This document shows positions 8,952 to 18,324 of a stretch of 64,000 nt of DNA, piece by piece; within the stretch, counting starts at the first letter, position 1; the number at the start of each line of letters is the position of its first letter. Made by a program: the position numbers and the translations under genes. The notes beneath the pieces are model-generated. The model was not told the DNA's origin. It worked only from the letters and a program-made list of their open reading frames with translations, and ran no database searches. Source of the stretch: Alcaligenes faecalis (GTDB lineage Bacteria > Pseudomonadota > Gammaproteobacteria > Burkholderiales > Burkholderiaceae_B). The DNA lies in contig NZ_CP168006.1 in NCBI RefSeq assembly GCF_041521385.1, forward strand, positions 2,910,295 through 2,974,294. Reading direction: 5' to 3'.

Positions 8952-11341
8952 GTGCATTGCAGCCAAGGTCGTTGAGTCAGGAAACAAATGCCGTGGATAG
9001 TACGCCGGAGAAAGTAACGCCGCCTTTGCGTGTCGTGCACATTATTGCGGGGCTGGGGCAGGGCGGGGCAGAAACGGTCTTGTTCCGCTTGGTGACGGCA
9101 CCCGGCCAGGATACCGAACATATTGTGATTTCTCTGGGCGAGGAAGATGTTTTTGGGCCGCAATTACGGGCTGCAGACATTCCTTTGTATTGCCTGCATA
9201 TGCACTCGCCGCTGGGCTTTTTGAAAGGTCTGCGGTCCTTGACACGCTTGCTGCGTGATGTGCAGCCTGATGTGGTGCAGACCTGGATGTATCACTCCGA
9301 TCTGATCGGTGGCGCTGCTGCACGACTGGTCGGTATCCCGGCTGTTTCCTGGGGGATTCGTAATTCGGGTGCGAATTTGTATCAAGGCAGCCCGAAAGCC
9401 CGTATGGTGGCCTGGTTGTGTGCTCGTTTGTCACGCTTTATCCCTAACTTGATTGTGTCCTGCGCAGAGAATGCCGCCCGACGCCATAAACAGTGGGGCT
9501 ATCGCGCCGACATCATGAAAGTCATCCCCAACGGCTACGACTTAAGCCGTTGGCACCCCGATCCGCAAGCGCGCGAAGACGTTCGTGAAGAGCTGGGCCT
9601 GTCATTGGATACGCCTGTTATTGGCAGTGTGGCCCGCTGGAATCCGCTTAAAGATCATCCCAATTTGCTGGCTGCTTTAGCTCGTAGTTTGCATCGTCAT
9701 CCTGGCCTGCGTTGCCTGCTGATTGGTGACGGCATGGACAGCGATAACGAAACGTTGATGCGCTTGCTGGATCAGCATCAACTACGCGAGAGCGTCATCC
9801 TGATGGGGCGACGCACCGACGTCCCCCGCTTGATGAATGCGCTGGACGTGCATGTGCTGTCCAGCTCGGCGGAGGGTTTTCCGAACGTCGTATGTGAAGC
9901 CATGGCCGCCGGGGTGTCCAATGTGGTCACCGACGTGGGCGATGCGGCCTTGATCGTGGGCAATGAGGGCTGGATTGTGCCCCCCAGCAATGCCGAAGCC
10001 TTGGCAGGCGCGATCAATAGCGCGGTTGATGAGTTGGGTGCGCCTTCCTGGCAGGCTCGCCATGAGCATGCCCGTGAACGGGTTGCCCGTCTGTTTTCCC
10101 TGGAAGGGATGGTCAAGAACTATACGCAGGCCTGGAAGACGCTGACGGCGCAGTACCCCCCCAAGCGCAAGCGTAGCCGCCAGGCCTTGAGTGCCTTGAC
10201 GGACGATGCCAGCAAGAAAACGCGCATGCTGATGTTCGTGGTCAATAACCCCGCTTTTTTCCTGTCGCATCGTTTGCCTTTGGCGCAGGCGGCACAGCGT
10301 GAGGGGTATGACGTACACGTAGCTACCATGGATGGCCCTGCGGTTGCCGAGATCGAGCGTCACGGTTTGCATCACCATGCTTTGCCCATGACACGCAGCG
10401 GGACCAATCCCTTGCAAGAGTTGCACACTATCTGGGCCTTGTGGCGTTTGTTTCGTCGGGAGCGCCCTGAACTGGTACATGCCGTCACCATCAAGCCAGT
10501 CCTGTACGGTGGCATTGCGGCGAGACTGGCCGGTGTGCCGGGCTTTCTGGCTGCCGTATCGGGTTTAGGCTATGTATTTACCAAGCGCGACAAGTCATTT
10601 GATCCCGTGCGTTGGATAGCCCTGCGGCTTTATCGGCTTGCCTTGGGGCATCCCAATAGTCGTGTGATTTTTCAAAACAGTAATGATCGCGATGTCTTGC
10701 TGGAAGATCGTGTGGTCAAGCGTGATCAATGCGTCCTGATTCGTGGTTCTGGGGTGGATCTGAACGAGTTTCAGGCTATGTCAGAGCCGGACGGCCCGCC
10801 TGTCGCCCTGATGGTATCGCGCCTGTTGGTGGACAAGGGAGTACGAGAGTTCGTTGAAGCAGCACGCATCAGTGCCGCCCAAGGCAGCTCGGTGAAGTGG
10901 GTATTGGCTGGAAGTCCTGACCACGGCAATCCCGCCAGCATCAGCGAGCAGGAGTGGCAGAGCTGGCAAAAGCAGGGGGGGGTGGAGTGTCTGGGCGAAC
11001 GTAGTGATATTGCGCAGCTTTACGCCCAGTCGCATATTGCGGTGCTACCGTCCTACCGTGAGGGCCTGCCTAAATCCTTGGTAGAAGCGGCAGCCTGCGG
11101 GCGGGCGGTGGTCACGACTGACGTACCCGGTTGCCGGGATGCCATCGAGCCTGGAGTAACGGGTGTGCTGGTGCCGGTACGTAATGCACAGGCCTTGGCG
11201 GCGGCTGTGATGGATCTGGGGCAGGATACCGAAAAGCGGCAGACCATGGGTAAGGAAAGCCGCCGTCTGGCTGAGGAGGCTTTTGATATAGGCCGTATCA
11301 GCGAGGCTCACCTGGATCTGTATCAGTATTTGAGCCGTTAA
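8948..11341 (+). CDS. Two-domain GT4-GT4 glycosyltransferase fusion
   Basis: A 797-residue protein holding two complete GT4 enzymes. Domain 1 (about residues 28-395) starts VVHIIAGLGQGGAETV and carries the E-x7-E pair E309/E317 in EGFPNVVCEAM. A basic linker (about 400-425, PPKRKRSRQ) leads to domain 2 (about 427-795), which starts MLMFVVNNPAFFLSHR and has E705/E713 in EGLPKSLVEAA. Domain 2 resembles O-antigen or capsule transferases that usually stand alone (KPVLYGGIAARLAGVP). No stop or frameshift is seen across the junction. It is the last gene of the plus-strand run. It probably adds two successive sugars. Confidence 0.87.
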   Translation: MSALQPRSLSQETNAVDSTPEKVTPPLRVVHIIAGLGQGGAETVLFRLVTAPGQDTEHIVISLGEEDVFGPQLRAADIPLYCLHMHSPLGFLKGLRSLTRLLRDVQPDVVQTWMYHSDLIGGAAARLVGIPAVSWGIRNSGANLYQGSPKARMVAWLCARLSRFIPNLIVSCAENAARRHKQWGYRADIMKVIPNGYDLSRWHPDPQAREDVREELGLSLDTPVIGSVARWNPLKDHPNLLAALARSLHRHPGLRCLLIGDGMDSDNETLMRLLDQHQLRESVILMGRRTDVPRLMNALDVHVLSSSAEGFPNVVCEAMAAGVSNVVTDVGDAALIVGNEGWIVPPSNAEALAGAINSAVDELGAPSWQARHEHARERVARLFSLEGMVKNYTQAWKTLTAQYPPKRKRSRQALSALTDDASKKTRMLMFVVNNPAFFLSHRLPLAQAAQREGYDVHVATMDGPAVAEIERHGLHHHALPMTRSGTNPLQELHTIWALWRLFRRERPELVHAVTIKPVLYGGIAARLAGVPGFLAAVSGLGYVFTKRDKSFDPVRWIALRLYRLALGHPNSRVIFQNSNDRDVLLEDRVVKRDQCVLIRGSGVDLNEFQAMSEPDGPPVALMVSRLLVDKGVREFVEAARISAAQGSSVKWVLAGSPDHGNPASISEQEWQSWQKQGGVECLGERSDIAQLYAQSHIAVLPSYREGLPKSLVEAAACGRAVVTTDVPGCRDAIEPGVTGVLVPVRNAQALAAAVMDLGQDTEKRQTMGKESRRLAEEAFDIGRISEAHLDLYQYLSR

Positions 11342-11385
11342 GGCGTTGACTGCCTTGGTCTCTGGGATCAAGGCGTAAAAAACGG

Positions 11386-11450
11386 GCTGAACTGTTTGCT
11401 GTGACTTGGGGTTGAATCCACGGTTTCAGAGACAGTTCAGCTCTTTTTTT
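11386..11450 (+). terminator. Rho-independent terminator after the glycan genes
   Basis: A perfect 10-bp stem, GCTGAACTGT (11386-11395) with ACAGTTCAGC (11432-11441), is followed by a run of seven T at 11444-11450. The loop is long (36 bases). It ends the plus-strand glycan operon just after the 797-residue gene. Confidence 0.55.
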
Positions 11451-11534
11451 ACCGCCGAGCCGCCCCAGGGCTCGGAGTCCCCGGTAAAAAGCGGGGGCAG
11501 CAAGCCAAAGGCGTGGCGTGGGGGCATTTTTTAT
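11444..11534 (+). repeat. GC-rich intergenic repeat, copy 1
   Basis: A segment of about 90 bases, running TTTTTTTACCGC ... GGGGGCAGCAAGCC ... GGCGTGGCGTGGGGG ... ATTTTTTAT, recurs in reverse complement at 15316-15400. Both copies sit between convergent genes and start and end with T/A runs. The shared cores are GAGCCGCCCCAGG versus GGGCCGCCCCAAGG, and GGGGGCAGCAAGCC with one or two changes. It resembles short G/C-rich intergenic repeats that I recall as common in Burkholderiales, probably acting as terminators. Confidence 0.65.
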
Positions 11535-11587
11535 ACTGTGCTGGAGACTAGCGACCAGGGACTAGGTAGGAGTGAACTTCCACCGCC

Positions 11588-12976
11588 TTAGAAAGGCAAA
11601 GCAGCATCCGGCTTCAAGGCCAGCAGTGCCGCGCGGAATTCACCTTGAATGCGATCCAGCGCCTCTTGGGACTGCGCCTCAAAGCGCAGCACAATCACCG
11701 GCGTGGTGTTGGACGCACGCGCCAGGCCGAAGCCGTCCGGGTACTCGGCGCGTACGCCATCAATGGTGTTGAGCTGATTGGAGCTGGGGAAACGGCCTTC
11801 TTTTTGCAGGCGGGCAATCAAGGCATGGGGTTCGCCCTCGGCCAACGGTAGCTTCAGCTCTGGCGTAGACAAGTCTTGCGGCAACGCTTCCAACTCTGCC
11901 GTCGGGTTGTCACCGCGTGAAAGAATCGCCAGCAGACGTGCGCCGGTGTACAGGCCATCGTCAAAGCCGTACCAGCCTTCCTTGAAGAATACGTGGCCGC
12001 TCATCTCGCCAGCCAAGGGAGCGCCCGTTTCAGCCAGCTTGGCCTTGATCAGTGAGTGGCCGGTTTGCCACATCAAGGGCTCACCGCCCGCTTTGGCAAT
12101 TTCCAGAGCGACGTGGCGGCTGCATTTCACGTCAAAAATAATGGTGGAGCCGGGTTCGCGCTGCAAAATATCGCGTGCGTACAGAATCAACTGACGATCT
12201 GGCCAGATGATCTGACCGGAACGTGTCACCACACCCAGGCGGTCGGCATCGCCGTCAAAGGCCAGACCCACTTCGCAGTCCGTGCTTTGAACATGGGTGA
12301 TCAAATCTTGAAGGTTGTGTGGTTCGGCCGGGTCAGGGTGGTGATTGGGGAAGTTGCCGTCTACCTCTTCAAACAGCATATCCACATCGCAACCCAGAGC
12401 CTTGAACAGGCGGGCGGCCACAACGCCACCGACGCCATTGCCGCAGTCCAGGGCAATTTTCATGGGACGGGCCAGTTTGACGCGTTCGGCGATAGTGTTG
12501 ACGTACTGGTCCAGCAAGTCCTTTTTCTCGCCGGTACCTGCTTGAGCCGCTGGCTCAATACCCGCTTGCATGCGCTTCATCAGGCTCTGGATGTCCTGGC
12601 CGTGCAAGGTTTTGCCAGCCATCATCATCTTGAAGCCGTTGTAGTTGGACGGATTATGGCTACCTGTGATGGCTACGCCCGAGCCGGTTTCCAGTATGTT
12701 GGCTGCGAAATAGACCACGGGGGTAGGGACCATGCCCAGATCCACTGTATTGACTCCGCCGGCCTGAATGCCTTTTTGCAAGGCTTGAGACAAGGCAGGG
12801 CTACTGTGGCGACCGTCATAGCCCACCACTAAAGTCTGGACAGCTTGCTCACGGGCGGAGGCGGCCAATGCCAAACCGAGCTGGTAGGCGAAGTCAGGAT
12901 TAAGTTGTTCGGGGACCGTGCCTCGAATGTCGTAGGCTTTGAATACAGCAGTCGGTAGGGCAGGAAGTTGGGTCAC
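11588..12976 (-). CDS. Phosphomannomutase/phosphoglucomutase (AlgC/ManB type)
   Basis: A 462-residue alpha-D-phosphohexomutase that converts hexose-6-phosphate to hexose-1-phosphate, supplying GDP-mannose or UDP-glucose precursors. The catalytic phosphoserine loop is TGSHNPSNYNGFK, the metal site is AFDGDADRLGV, and the sugar-binding loop GEMSGHVFFKEG follows. I place the start at GTG 12976 (VTQLPALPTAVFKAYDIRG), with CCAGGA about 7 bases ahead. The open frame extends further upstream but overlaps the divergent gene and has no homology. The length matches Pseudomonas AlgC (about 463). It is convergent with the glycan genes and plausibly supports them. Confidence 0.9.
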   Translation of the reverse strand: MTQLPALPTAVFKAYDIRGTVPEQLNPDFAYQLGLALAASAREQAVQTLVVGYDGRHSSPALSQALQKGIQAGGVNTVDLGMVPTPVVYFAANILETGSGVAITGSHNPSNYNGFKMMMAGKTLHGQDIQSLMKRMQAGIEPAAQAGTGEKKDLLDQYVNTIAERVKLARPMKIALDCGNGVGGVVAARLFKALGCDVDMLFEEVDGNFPNHHPDPAEPHNLQDLITHVQSTDCEVGLAFDGDADRLGVVTRSGQIIWPDRQLILYARDILQREPGSTIIFDVKCSRHVALEIAKAGGEPLMWQTGHSLIKAKLAETGAPLAGEMSGHVFFKEGWYGFDDGLYTGARLLAILSRGDNPTAELEALPQDLSTPELKLPLAEGEPHALIARLQKEGRFPSSNQLNTIDGVRAEYPDGFGLARASNTTPVIVLRFEAQSQEALDRIQGEFRAALLALKPDAALPF

Positions 12977-13105
12977 ATCGCGTCCTGGAGTGGATAAACA
13001 AAGAAAGCAGTTTAGCGCGAATGTCATCGACTTTCGTGAGTTACCATTAAGAGCTGTAGCGCGGCAGCAAGAGCGCCTGATTGTTTTTCTTGAGTGGCTT
13101 GGGTT

Positions 13106-14521
13106 ATGACTTTTCTGAACGAACTTGAACAGCGTATTGGTCAGCAACATGTGCTGACAGGACAATCCATGCAGCAGTACCTGGAGGATTGGCGTGGACG
13201 CTATACCGGTACTGCACTGGCGGTGGCCCGGCCTGCGACGACGGAAGAAGTGGCCCAGGTTGTGCGCTTGTGCGCCGAGCATCGTGTGCCCATTGTTCCT
13301 CAAGGCGGCAATACCGGCTTGTGCGGGGGGGCAACGCCAGACAACAGCACGACGGCGCTGGTGTTGTCTTTGGAGCGCCTGAACAAGATTCGCAGTGTGG
13401 ATACCGACAACGACACCATGGTGGTGGAAGCCGGCTGCATCTTGCAAAATGTGCAGCAAGCCGCCCGCGACCATCAGCGTCTGTTCCCTTTGAGTCTGGC
13501 CGCCGAAGGAAGCTGCACGATTGGCGGTAATCTGGCCACCAATGCCGGCGGTACGCAGGTTCTGCGTTACGGCAATGCGCGTGACCTGACATTGGGTCTG
13601 GAGGTCGTGACGGCCCAGGGCGAGATCCTGCATGGTCTGCTTGGCCTGCGCAAGGACAATACCGGCTACGACCTGCGTAACCTGTTTATCGGTAGCGAAG
13701 GTACTTTGGGGATCATCACTGCTGCGACCATCAAGCTGTATCCCCAGCCTGTGGCGGCGTGTACCGCTTTGCTGGCACTGAATACGATTGAAGATGCCGT
13801 ACAAGTGCTGGCGTTGGCTCGTCAGGGTCTGGCGGCTTCTTTAACCGGCTTTGAGCTGATTGCAGGCAACTGCTTGCAAGCCGTTCTGCATTGCTATCCT
13901 GATCAACGCATGCCTTTCCAAGGCCCGGCTGAAAAAGCGGCCTGGTACGCCTTGCTGGAGCTGTCCGATAGTGAAAGTCTGGAGCATGCCCGCGAACGTT
14001 TTGAAAGCGTGATCGGTCAGGCGCTGGAGCAAGATCTGGTGCAAGACGCCGTCATTGCCGAAACCATTGCACAAAGCAAGGCGCTTTGGCACTTGCGTGA
14101 AAGCATTCCGCTGGCTGAAAAAACCTATGGCAAAAGCATCAAGCATGATGTGTCCATCCCGGTGTCGGTGATGTCCCAGTTCGTGCACGAGACGGACAAG
14201 GCTTTGCAAGAAGCCTTCCCCGGTTTGGAGAACGTCACGTTTGGGCACCTGGGCGATGGCAACCTGCACTATAACGTCGCGCGCGGTACGGCCTTCACGG
14301 AAGAAGAGTTGCTGAAGCGTCAGGACGAGATCTATGCCCTGGTGCATGACAGTGTGCATCGCTTTCATGGCTCGATCAGCGCCGAGCATGGTGTAGGCCA
14401 GCTCAAACGTCAGTTGCTGCCACGCTATAAAGACCCTGTTTCCCTGACCTTGATGAAGCAAATCAAGACAGCTCTGGACCCTTTGGGGATCATGAACCCC
14501 GGTAAGGTATTGCCCGACTGA
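13106..14521 (+). CDS. FAD-linked 2-hydroxyacid dehydrogenase (GlcD/D2HGDH family)
   Basis: A 471-residue flavoprotein of the VAO/GlcD family, likely oxidising a D-2-hydroxyacid such as D-2-hydroxyglutarate or D-lactate. The FAD-binding PCMH domain covers about residues 35-215 (PIVPQGGNTGLCGGA, NLATNAGG, GSEGTLGIIT). The C-terminal oxidase domain has the metal and substrate motif FGHLGDGNLHYNV near residue 378 and SAEHGVGQLKR. ATG 13106 is preferred over an in-frame GTG at 13094. It is divergent from the phosphomannomutase, and a PAP2 gene follows after 21 bp. The substrate is inferred from the family only. Confidence 0.85.
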   Translation: MTFLNELEQRIGQQHVLTGQSMQQYLEDWRGRYTGTALAVARPATTEEVAQVVRLCAEHRVPIVPQGGNTGLCGGATPDNSTTALVLSLERLNKIRSVDTDNDTMVVEAGCILQNVQQAARDHQRLFPLSLAAEGSCTIGGNLATNAGGTQVLRYGNARDLTLGLEVVTAQGEILHGLLGLRKDNTGYDLRNLFIGSEGTLGIITAATIKLYPQPVAACTALLALNTIEDAVQVLALARQGLAASLTGFELIAGNCLQAVLHCYPDQRMPFQGPAEKAAWYALLELSDSESLEHARERFESVIGQALEQDLVQDAVIAETIAQSKALWHLRESIPLAEKTYGKSIKHDVSIPVSVMSQFVHETDKALQEAFPGLENVTFGHLGDGNLHYNVARGTAFTEEELLKRQDEIYALVHDSVHRFHGSISAEHGVGQLKRQLLPRYKDPVSLTLMKQIKTALDPLGIMNPGKVLPD

Positions 14522-14542
14522 TTGAAGTTGCTGGGTGTGTAG

Positions 14543-15229
14543 ATGTTTTTTCGTCCTTATATTGTCGCCAGTGCCGTCTTGTTCACTATTTTGGGAGTCG
14601 TTGCGGCCGTGACGATGGGGTCGGCAACGGATTTGTCACTTAGTGCCTATTTTTATGACCCGCAGACTCAGGACTTTTCCTGGCGTCTGCAGCCTTTTGT
14701 GGATTTGTTCGGGCGCAGACTGGTGTGGTTCGTCCCTTTTGGTGGTGCAGTGATAGGGGCGATTGTGGCCTGGCGGCAGCCCAAGGGCTCGTGCCGCCAA
14801 CTGGCTTGGGCCGGGGCGGCTTTCTTCATGGGTAGTGGCCCGTTAATGGTAGGCGTACTGAAACATCTGACCGCCATGCCAAGACCTTTTAATCTGGCCA
14901 TGTTTGGTGGTACAGAATCCATGCCTGGCTATTTTTGGGCGCACTCCTGGGCCGAGGCAGGCAATGCTTTGCCCAGTGCCCATGCCGCATCTGGCTTTGT
15001 GCTCCTGTCCCTGTTCTTTGTAGGCCTCATGATAGGCTGCCGCAAGCTGGCCGCCGGAGGGTTTGTGCTGGGCATCAGCGCAGGCTTGCTGTTCGGCTTT
15101 TTGCGCATCATGCAGGGCTATCATTTCCTTAGCCAAGTGCTGGCGTCGGGAGCTGTCCTGGGACTGTATGGTTGCGTTCTGTTTTATATCTTGTGGTCAT
15201 GGGCTCGATACAAGCAGTTGGAGCCTTGA
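14543..15229 (+). CDS. PAP2-family membrane phosphatase
   Basis: A 228-residue integral membrane phosphatase with about six hydrophobic segments. The three family motifs are present: KHLTAMPRP, PSAHAASGF (nucleophile-activating His), and RIMQGYHFLSQ, where R and H match the third motif although the usual final Asp is replaced by Gln. Family members dephosphorylate lipid phosphates, undecaprenyl pyrophosphate or lipid A. It ends just ahead of copy 2 of the intergenic repeat. Given the nearby envelope genes a lipid carrier or LPS substrate is plausible, but this is inference. Confidence 0.8.
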   Translation: MFFRPYIVASAVLFTILGVVAAVTMGSATDLSLSAYFYDPQTQDFSWRLQPFVDLFGRRLVWFVPFGGAVIGAIVAWRQPKGSCRQLAWAGAAFFMGSGPLMVGVLKHLTAMPRPFNLAMFGGTESMPGYFWAHSWAEAGNALPSAHAASGFVLLSLFFVGLMIGCRKLAAGGFVLGISAGLLFGFLRIMQGYHFLSQVLASGAVLGLYGCVLFYILWSWARYKQLEP

Positions 15230-15315
15230 AAGGCCATAGCTTGTTCTATGCCGCTACATGCGAGGACGCTGCCTTCTTGCCGGGATCAAGACCGAAGCAG
15301 GCAGTGATATGAAGG

Positions 15316-15400
15316 ATAAAAAATACCCCCACGCTGCGCCTTCGGCTTGCTGCCCCCCGAGGGGGCGTTTTTACCTTGGGGCGGCCCAGCGGTAAAAAAT
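15316..15400 (-). repeat. GC-rich intergenic repeat, copy 2 (inverted)
   Basis: This is the reverse complement counterpart of the repeat at 11444-11534. Read on the minus strand it shows the same order: T-rich start with ACCGC, GGGCCGCCCC, GGTAAAAACG, GGGGGGCAGCAAGCC, GGCGCAGCGTGGGGG, ATTTTTTAT. The two copies point towards each other's outside and bracket the 4-kb block 11588-15229. Each lies at the 3' ends of convergent genes. Confidence 0.65.
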
Positions 15401-15401
15401 G

Positions 15402-15437
15402 CCCCGGATTCTTTTTCAAAAAAATCCGGGGCTTTTT
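15402..15437. terminator. Bidirectional terminator between PAP2 gene and fahA
   Basis: A perfect stem, CCCCGGATT (15402-15410) with AATCCGGGG (15423-15431), is followed by TTTTT at 15433-15437. On the minus strand the stem is followed by CATTTTTT, so it can end both the PAP2 transcript and the fahA transcript. It directly abuts copy 2 of the repeat. Confidence 0.75.
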
Positions 15438-15472
15438 GCTACCTGGCTATCAGCAAGTTTCAGGCCCCTGGC

Positions 15473-16798
15473 TTAGTCCCTAGCAGGCAATACGCGTCCG
15501 GCGCACTCACCAAAAGACAGGGTCGGGTAGCCCTCTTGACGACACAGGCCCTTCAAGATGATTTCGTCTTGATCCTCCAGGAACGTGCGCTGTTCGCCCC
15601 AGGGTAGATCAATGGGGGTTTTGCCGCCCTGGTTCATTTCCAGCAAGGAGCCTTCCTGACCCTTGGTCGGGCCGGACAAGGTGCCGGTGCCCAGCAGGTC
15701 GCCGGTTTGCAGGTTGCAGCCGTTGACGCTGTGGTGGGCGACCAGTTGGGCCACGGTCCAATAGGCTTCCTTGAAGTTGCTGCGCGAGAGCAGAGCGGGT
15801 TCTTTTTGTTGCTGACGAGACTGCTCGGTGCTCAGGTACACCTCCAGTTCCACGTCCAGAACGCCACTGTCCTGGTTGGCCTGATCCTGCAAATAAGGCA
15901 GGGGCTGAGGATCGGATTCAGGACGACTGAACGGGCGACGGAAGGGAGCCAGGGCTTCCAGTGTCACCACCCAGGGGGAGATCGTCGAGGCAAAGTTCTT
16001 GGCCAGGAAAGGGCCCAAAGGCTGGTATTCCCAGGCTTGCAGATCGCGCGCCGACCAGTCATTGAACAGGCACAGACCAAAAACGTGTTCGTCTGCCTGA
16101 CCGATAGGAATACGGTGACCCGCTTCGTTGCCTTTGCCAATCAGAATGCCCATTTCCAGCTCGAAGTCCAGGCGCTGGCAAGGACCAAAATTGGGCTGTT
16201 CCTGCCCTTCGGGGGGGCGAGTCTGGCCGACGGGGCGTGGGAACTGCTGGCCGGATACGCCGATGCTGGAGGCACGGCCATGGTAGCCAATCGGGACCCA
16301 CTTGTAATTGGGCAGCAAGGGCGCATCGGGGCGGAACTGTTTACCTATCGCTGTTGCATGGTGTACGGATATGTAGAAGTCGGTGTAGTCACCAATCTGG
16401 GCTGGCAGGGCGTATTCCAGCTTGCTGCGTTCGATCAGCATGGGGTGCAGGCGCGACTCGGCCGAAGAGCCTTGGCGCAAATCGTGCGACAAGGCGGTAC
16501 GCAGCGCACTCCAGTATTCCTGGCCCAGAGCCATCAGCTCATTCAGTGCAGGTTTGACGCAAGCGGCCAAGGCATCGGCGGCTTTGCCGTGCCAAGGGGT
16601 ATCGCTGGCCAACAAACCCAGGTCCAGCGCGTAAGGGCCAATGGCCACCATGACGCGGAAGTCTTCCTGACTGTCACGGCGACGGGCCACGGCAAAGGGT
16701 AGGTTCTGGATGGGGAAACCGTTATCGGCCTCGTTGGCTCCGGGCACCCAGCTTTGCAATTTGGGGTCGTGAGTGTCATTCAGATAAGGTAGGGTCAT
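15473..16798 (-). CDS. fahA: Fumarylacetoacetase
   Basis: A 441-residue fumarylacetoacetate hydrolase, the last enzyme of tyrosine/homogentisate breakdown, giving fumarate and acetoacetate. The N-terminal SH3-like domain is followed by the catalytic domain with [13 protein letters not shown], the substrate/metal segment [30 protein letters not shown] and GTGTLSGP near the C-terminus. The ATG at 16798 overlaps the hmgA stop by 4 bases. It is the last gene of the minus-strand aromatic operon. No maleylacetoacetate isomerase gene lies in the window. Length is normal. Confidence 0.95.
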   Translation of the reverse strand: MTLPYLNDTHDPKLQSWVPGANEADNGFPIQNLPFAVARRRDSQEDFRVMVAIGPYALDLGLLASDTPWHGKAADALAACVKPALNELMALGQEYWSALRTALSHDLRQGSSAESRLHPMLIERSKLEYALPAQIGDYTDFYISVHHATAIGKQFRPDAPLLPNYKWVPIGYHGRASSIGVSGQQFPRPVGQTRPPEGQEQPNFGPCQRLDFELEMGILIGKGNEAGHRIPIGQADEHVFGLCLFNDWSARDLQAWEYQPLGPFLAKNFASTISPWVVTLEALAPFRRPFSRPESDPQPLPYLQDQANQDSGVLDVELEVYLSTEQSRQQQKEPALLSRSNFKEAYWTVAQLVAHHSVNGCNLQTGDLLGTGTLSGPTKGQEGSLLEMNQGGKTPIDLPWGEQRTFLEDQDEIILKGLCRQEGYPTLSFGECAGRVLPARD

Positions 16799-18099
16799 GC
16801 CTTTTGTTCCGTAGAGAAGTGTTTTTCCAGTCCGTCCCAGACGGTATCGTAATTGGCTTGTAGGCTGCCGCTTTGCAAAGCCTGTGGCGAGGGGCGGATG
16901 ACTTTGCGGGTCTCGAACATAAAGGCCATGGTACCGCGCAGATAGTCCGCCTTGCTCAGGTCCGCAGAGCTGGCCTTGTCAAAGGTATTGGCGTCGGGGC
17001 CATGCGGACTCATGCAATTGTGCAGGCTGGAGCCGCCCGGTGCAAAACCATCGGCCTTGGCATCGTACACCCCGTGGATCAGACCCATGAATTCGCTGGC
17101 GAAGTTACGGTGGAACCACGGTGGGCGGAAGGTGTTTTCCATGGCCAGAATGCGTGGTGGGAAAATCGCAAAGTCCAGGTTGGCCGTGCCGGGGGTATCG
17201 GAGGGCGAGGTCAATACGCTGAAAATGCAGGGATCGGGGTGATCGTAGCTGATCGAGCCGATCACGTTGAAGTCGCGTAAATCGTATTTGTAGGGGGCGT
17301 GCGTGCCGTGCCAGGCCACCACGTCCAGTGGCGAGTGCGTCAGTTGCGCAACCCAGAAGCCGCCAGTGAATTTGGTGACCAGCTCATGAGGCTCGCTGAC
17401 ATCTTCGTACCAGGCCACCGGAGTTTTGAAGTCGCGGGCATTGGCCAGGCCGTTGGAGCCGATCGGGCCCAGTTCGGGCAAGCGTAAAGGTGCACCGAAG
17501 TTTTCCAGCAGGTAGCCACGGGCCACATCGTCCAGCAACTCCACCTTGAAGCGCACGCCACGCGGCATGACGGCAATCTCGCAAGGCTCGATATCCATGA
17601 TGCCCAGTTCGCTGACCAGACGCAGGCGACCGTGTTCAGGCACGAACATCATTTCGGCGTCGGCGTTGTAGAACACGCGCCGACCCATGGACTGGTTGAT
17701 GGCGTACAGATGGATGGCAACACCGCTTTGCGAGTCGCTGCTGCCATTGCCTGCCCAGGTATGGACGCCGGCCAGAAAGTCAGTCGGAGTGTCGGGCAGA
17801 CTCAAGGGACTCCAGCGCAGGCGATTGGGGTTGGCCGGGCCTTGTCCGAAGTCCTCATTCCAATAAGGGGCGCCTTCAAAGGCTGTAAATGCCCCTTGCT
17901 TGGCGCTGGGGCGAATGCGGTACAGCCAGGAGCGGCGGTTATCGGCACGTGGCGCGGTAAAGGCTGTGCCGGACAACTGTTCGGCATACAAGCCATATGG
18001 ACACTTTTGGGGCGAATTGCGTCCAATGGGCAGCGCACCGGGCAGCGCCTCGGTGGCAAAAGCGTTACCAAAACCAATTTGATAATTCAAAGAGCTCAT
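16795..18099 (-). CDS. hmgA: Homogentisate 1,2-dioxygenase
   Basis: A 434-residue Fe(II) ring-cleaving dioxygenase that opens homogentisate to maleylacetoacetate. The cupin-fold C-terminal half carries the expected iron ligands: His in PPWFHRN, Glu in SEFMGLIHG, and His in MSPHGPD. The N-terminal [19 protein letters not shown] is diagnostic. It lies between the DUF2783 gene (15 bp upstream) and fahA (4-bp overlap), so the operon channels homogentisate to central metabolism. The source of homogentisate in this operon could be the FAD monooxygenase upstream, since no 4-hydroxyphenylpyruvate dioxygenase is in the window. Confidence 0.96.
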   Translation of the reverse strand: MSSLNYQIGFGNAFATEALPGALPIGRNSPQKCPYGLYAEQLSGTAFTAPRADNRRSWLYRIRPSAKQGAFTAFEGAPYWNEDFGQGPANPNRLRWSPLSLPDTPTDFLAGVHTWAGNGSSDSQSGVAIHLYAINQSMGRRVFYNADAEMMFVPEHGRLRLVSELGIMDIEPCEIAVMPRGVRFKVELLDDVARGYLLENFGAPLRLPELGPIGSNGLANARDFKTPVAWYEDVSEPHELVTKFTGGFWVAQLTHSPLDVVAWHGTHAPYKYDLRDFNVIGSISYDHPDPCIFSVLTSPSDTPGTANLDFAIFPPRILAMENTFRPPWFHRNFASEFMGLIHGVYDAKADGFAPGGSSLHNCMSPHGPDANTFDKASSADLSKADYLRGTMAFMFETRKVIRPSPQALQSGSLQANYDTVWDGLEKHFSTEQKA

Positions 18100-18114
18100 T
18101 AGGGGTCTCCAGAT

Positions 18115-18324
18115 TCAGGCAGCCTGCTCCAGGCAGGTCTGGCGGGCGGCATCCAAGGCTTGCTTGATCACATCCAGCGAGCCGATATGATTGCACAGCA
18201 AAAGCACCAACGCGGCATTCATGGCATGGCTTTGTGCCGTGCTTAAGCCTTGGTGGGCATCGATCAACATTTGGTAGAAATCGTCAGCCCGTTCCAGGGG
18301 GGTATCGGTATTCAGTGTAGACAT
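18115..18324 (-). CDS. Small DUF2783 protein
   Basis: A 69-residue, mostly helical soluble protein (FYQMLIDAHQGLSTAQSHAMNAAL) that matches the DUF2783 family, typically found beside FAD-dependent aromatic monooxygenases. No function is established that I know of. The start overlaps the monooxygenase stop region by 13 bases, which suggests tight translational coupling and perhaps a subunit or assembly role. It has no signal peptide or membrane segment. Confidence 0.75.
   Translation of the reverse strand: MSTLNTDTPLERADDFYQMLIDAHQGLSTAQSHAMNAALVLLLCNHIGSLDVIKQALDAARQTCLEQAA

Noticed and set aside
12977..13804. Upstream extension of the phosphomannomutase frame (about 275 codons)
   Set aside because: It overlaps the divergent FAD dehydrogenase gene and has no family similarity. 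Homology starts exactly after GTG 12976.
11444..15400. Inverted repeats as ends of a transposon
   Set aside because: No transposase lies between or beside them, both sit at convergent gene ends, and the enclosed genes look like normal chromosomal genes. A terminator-like repeat is more likely.
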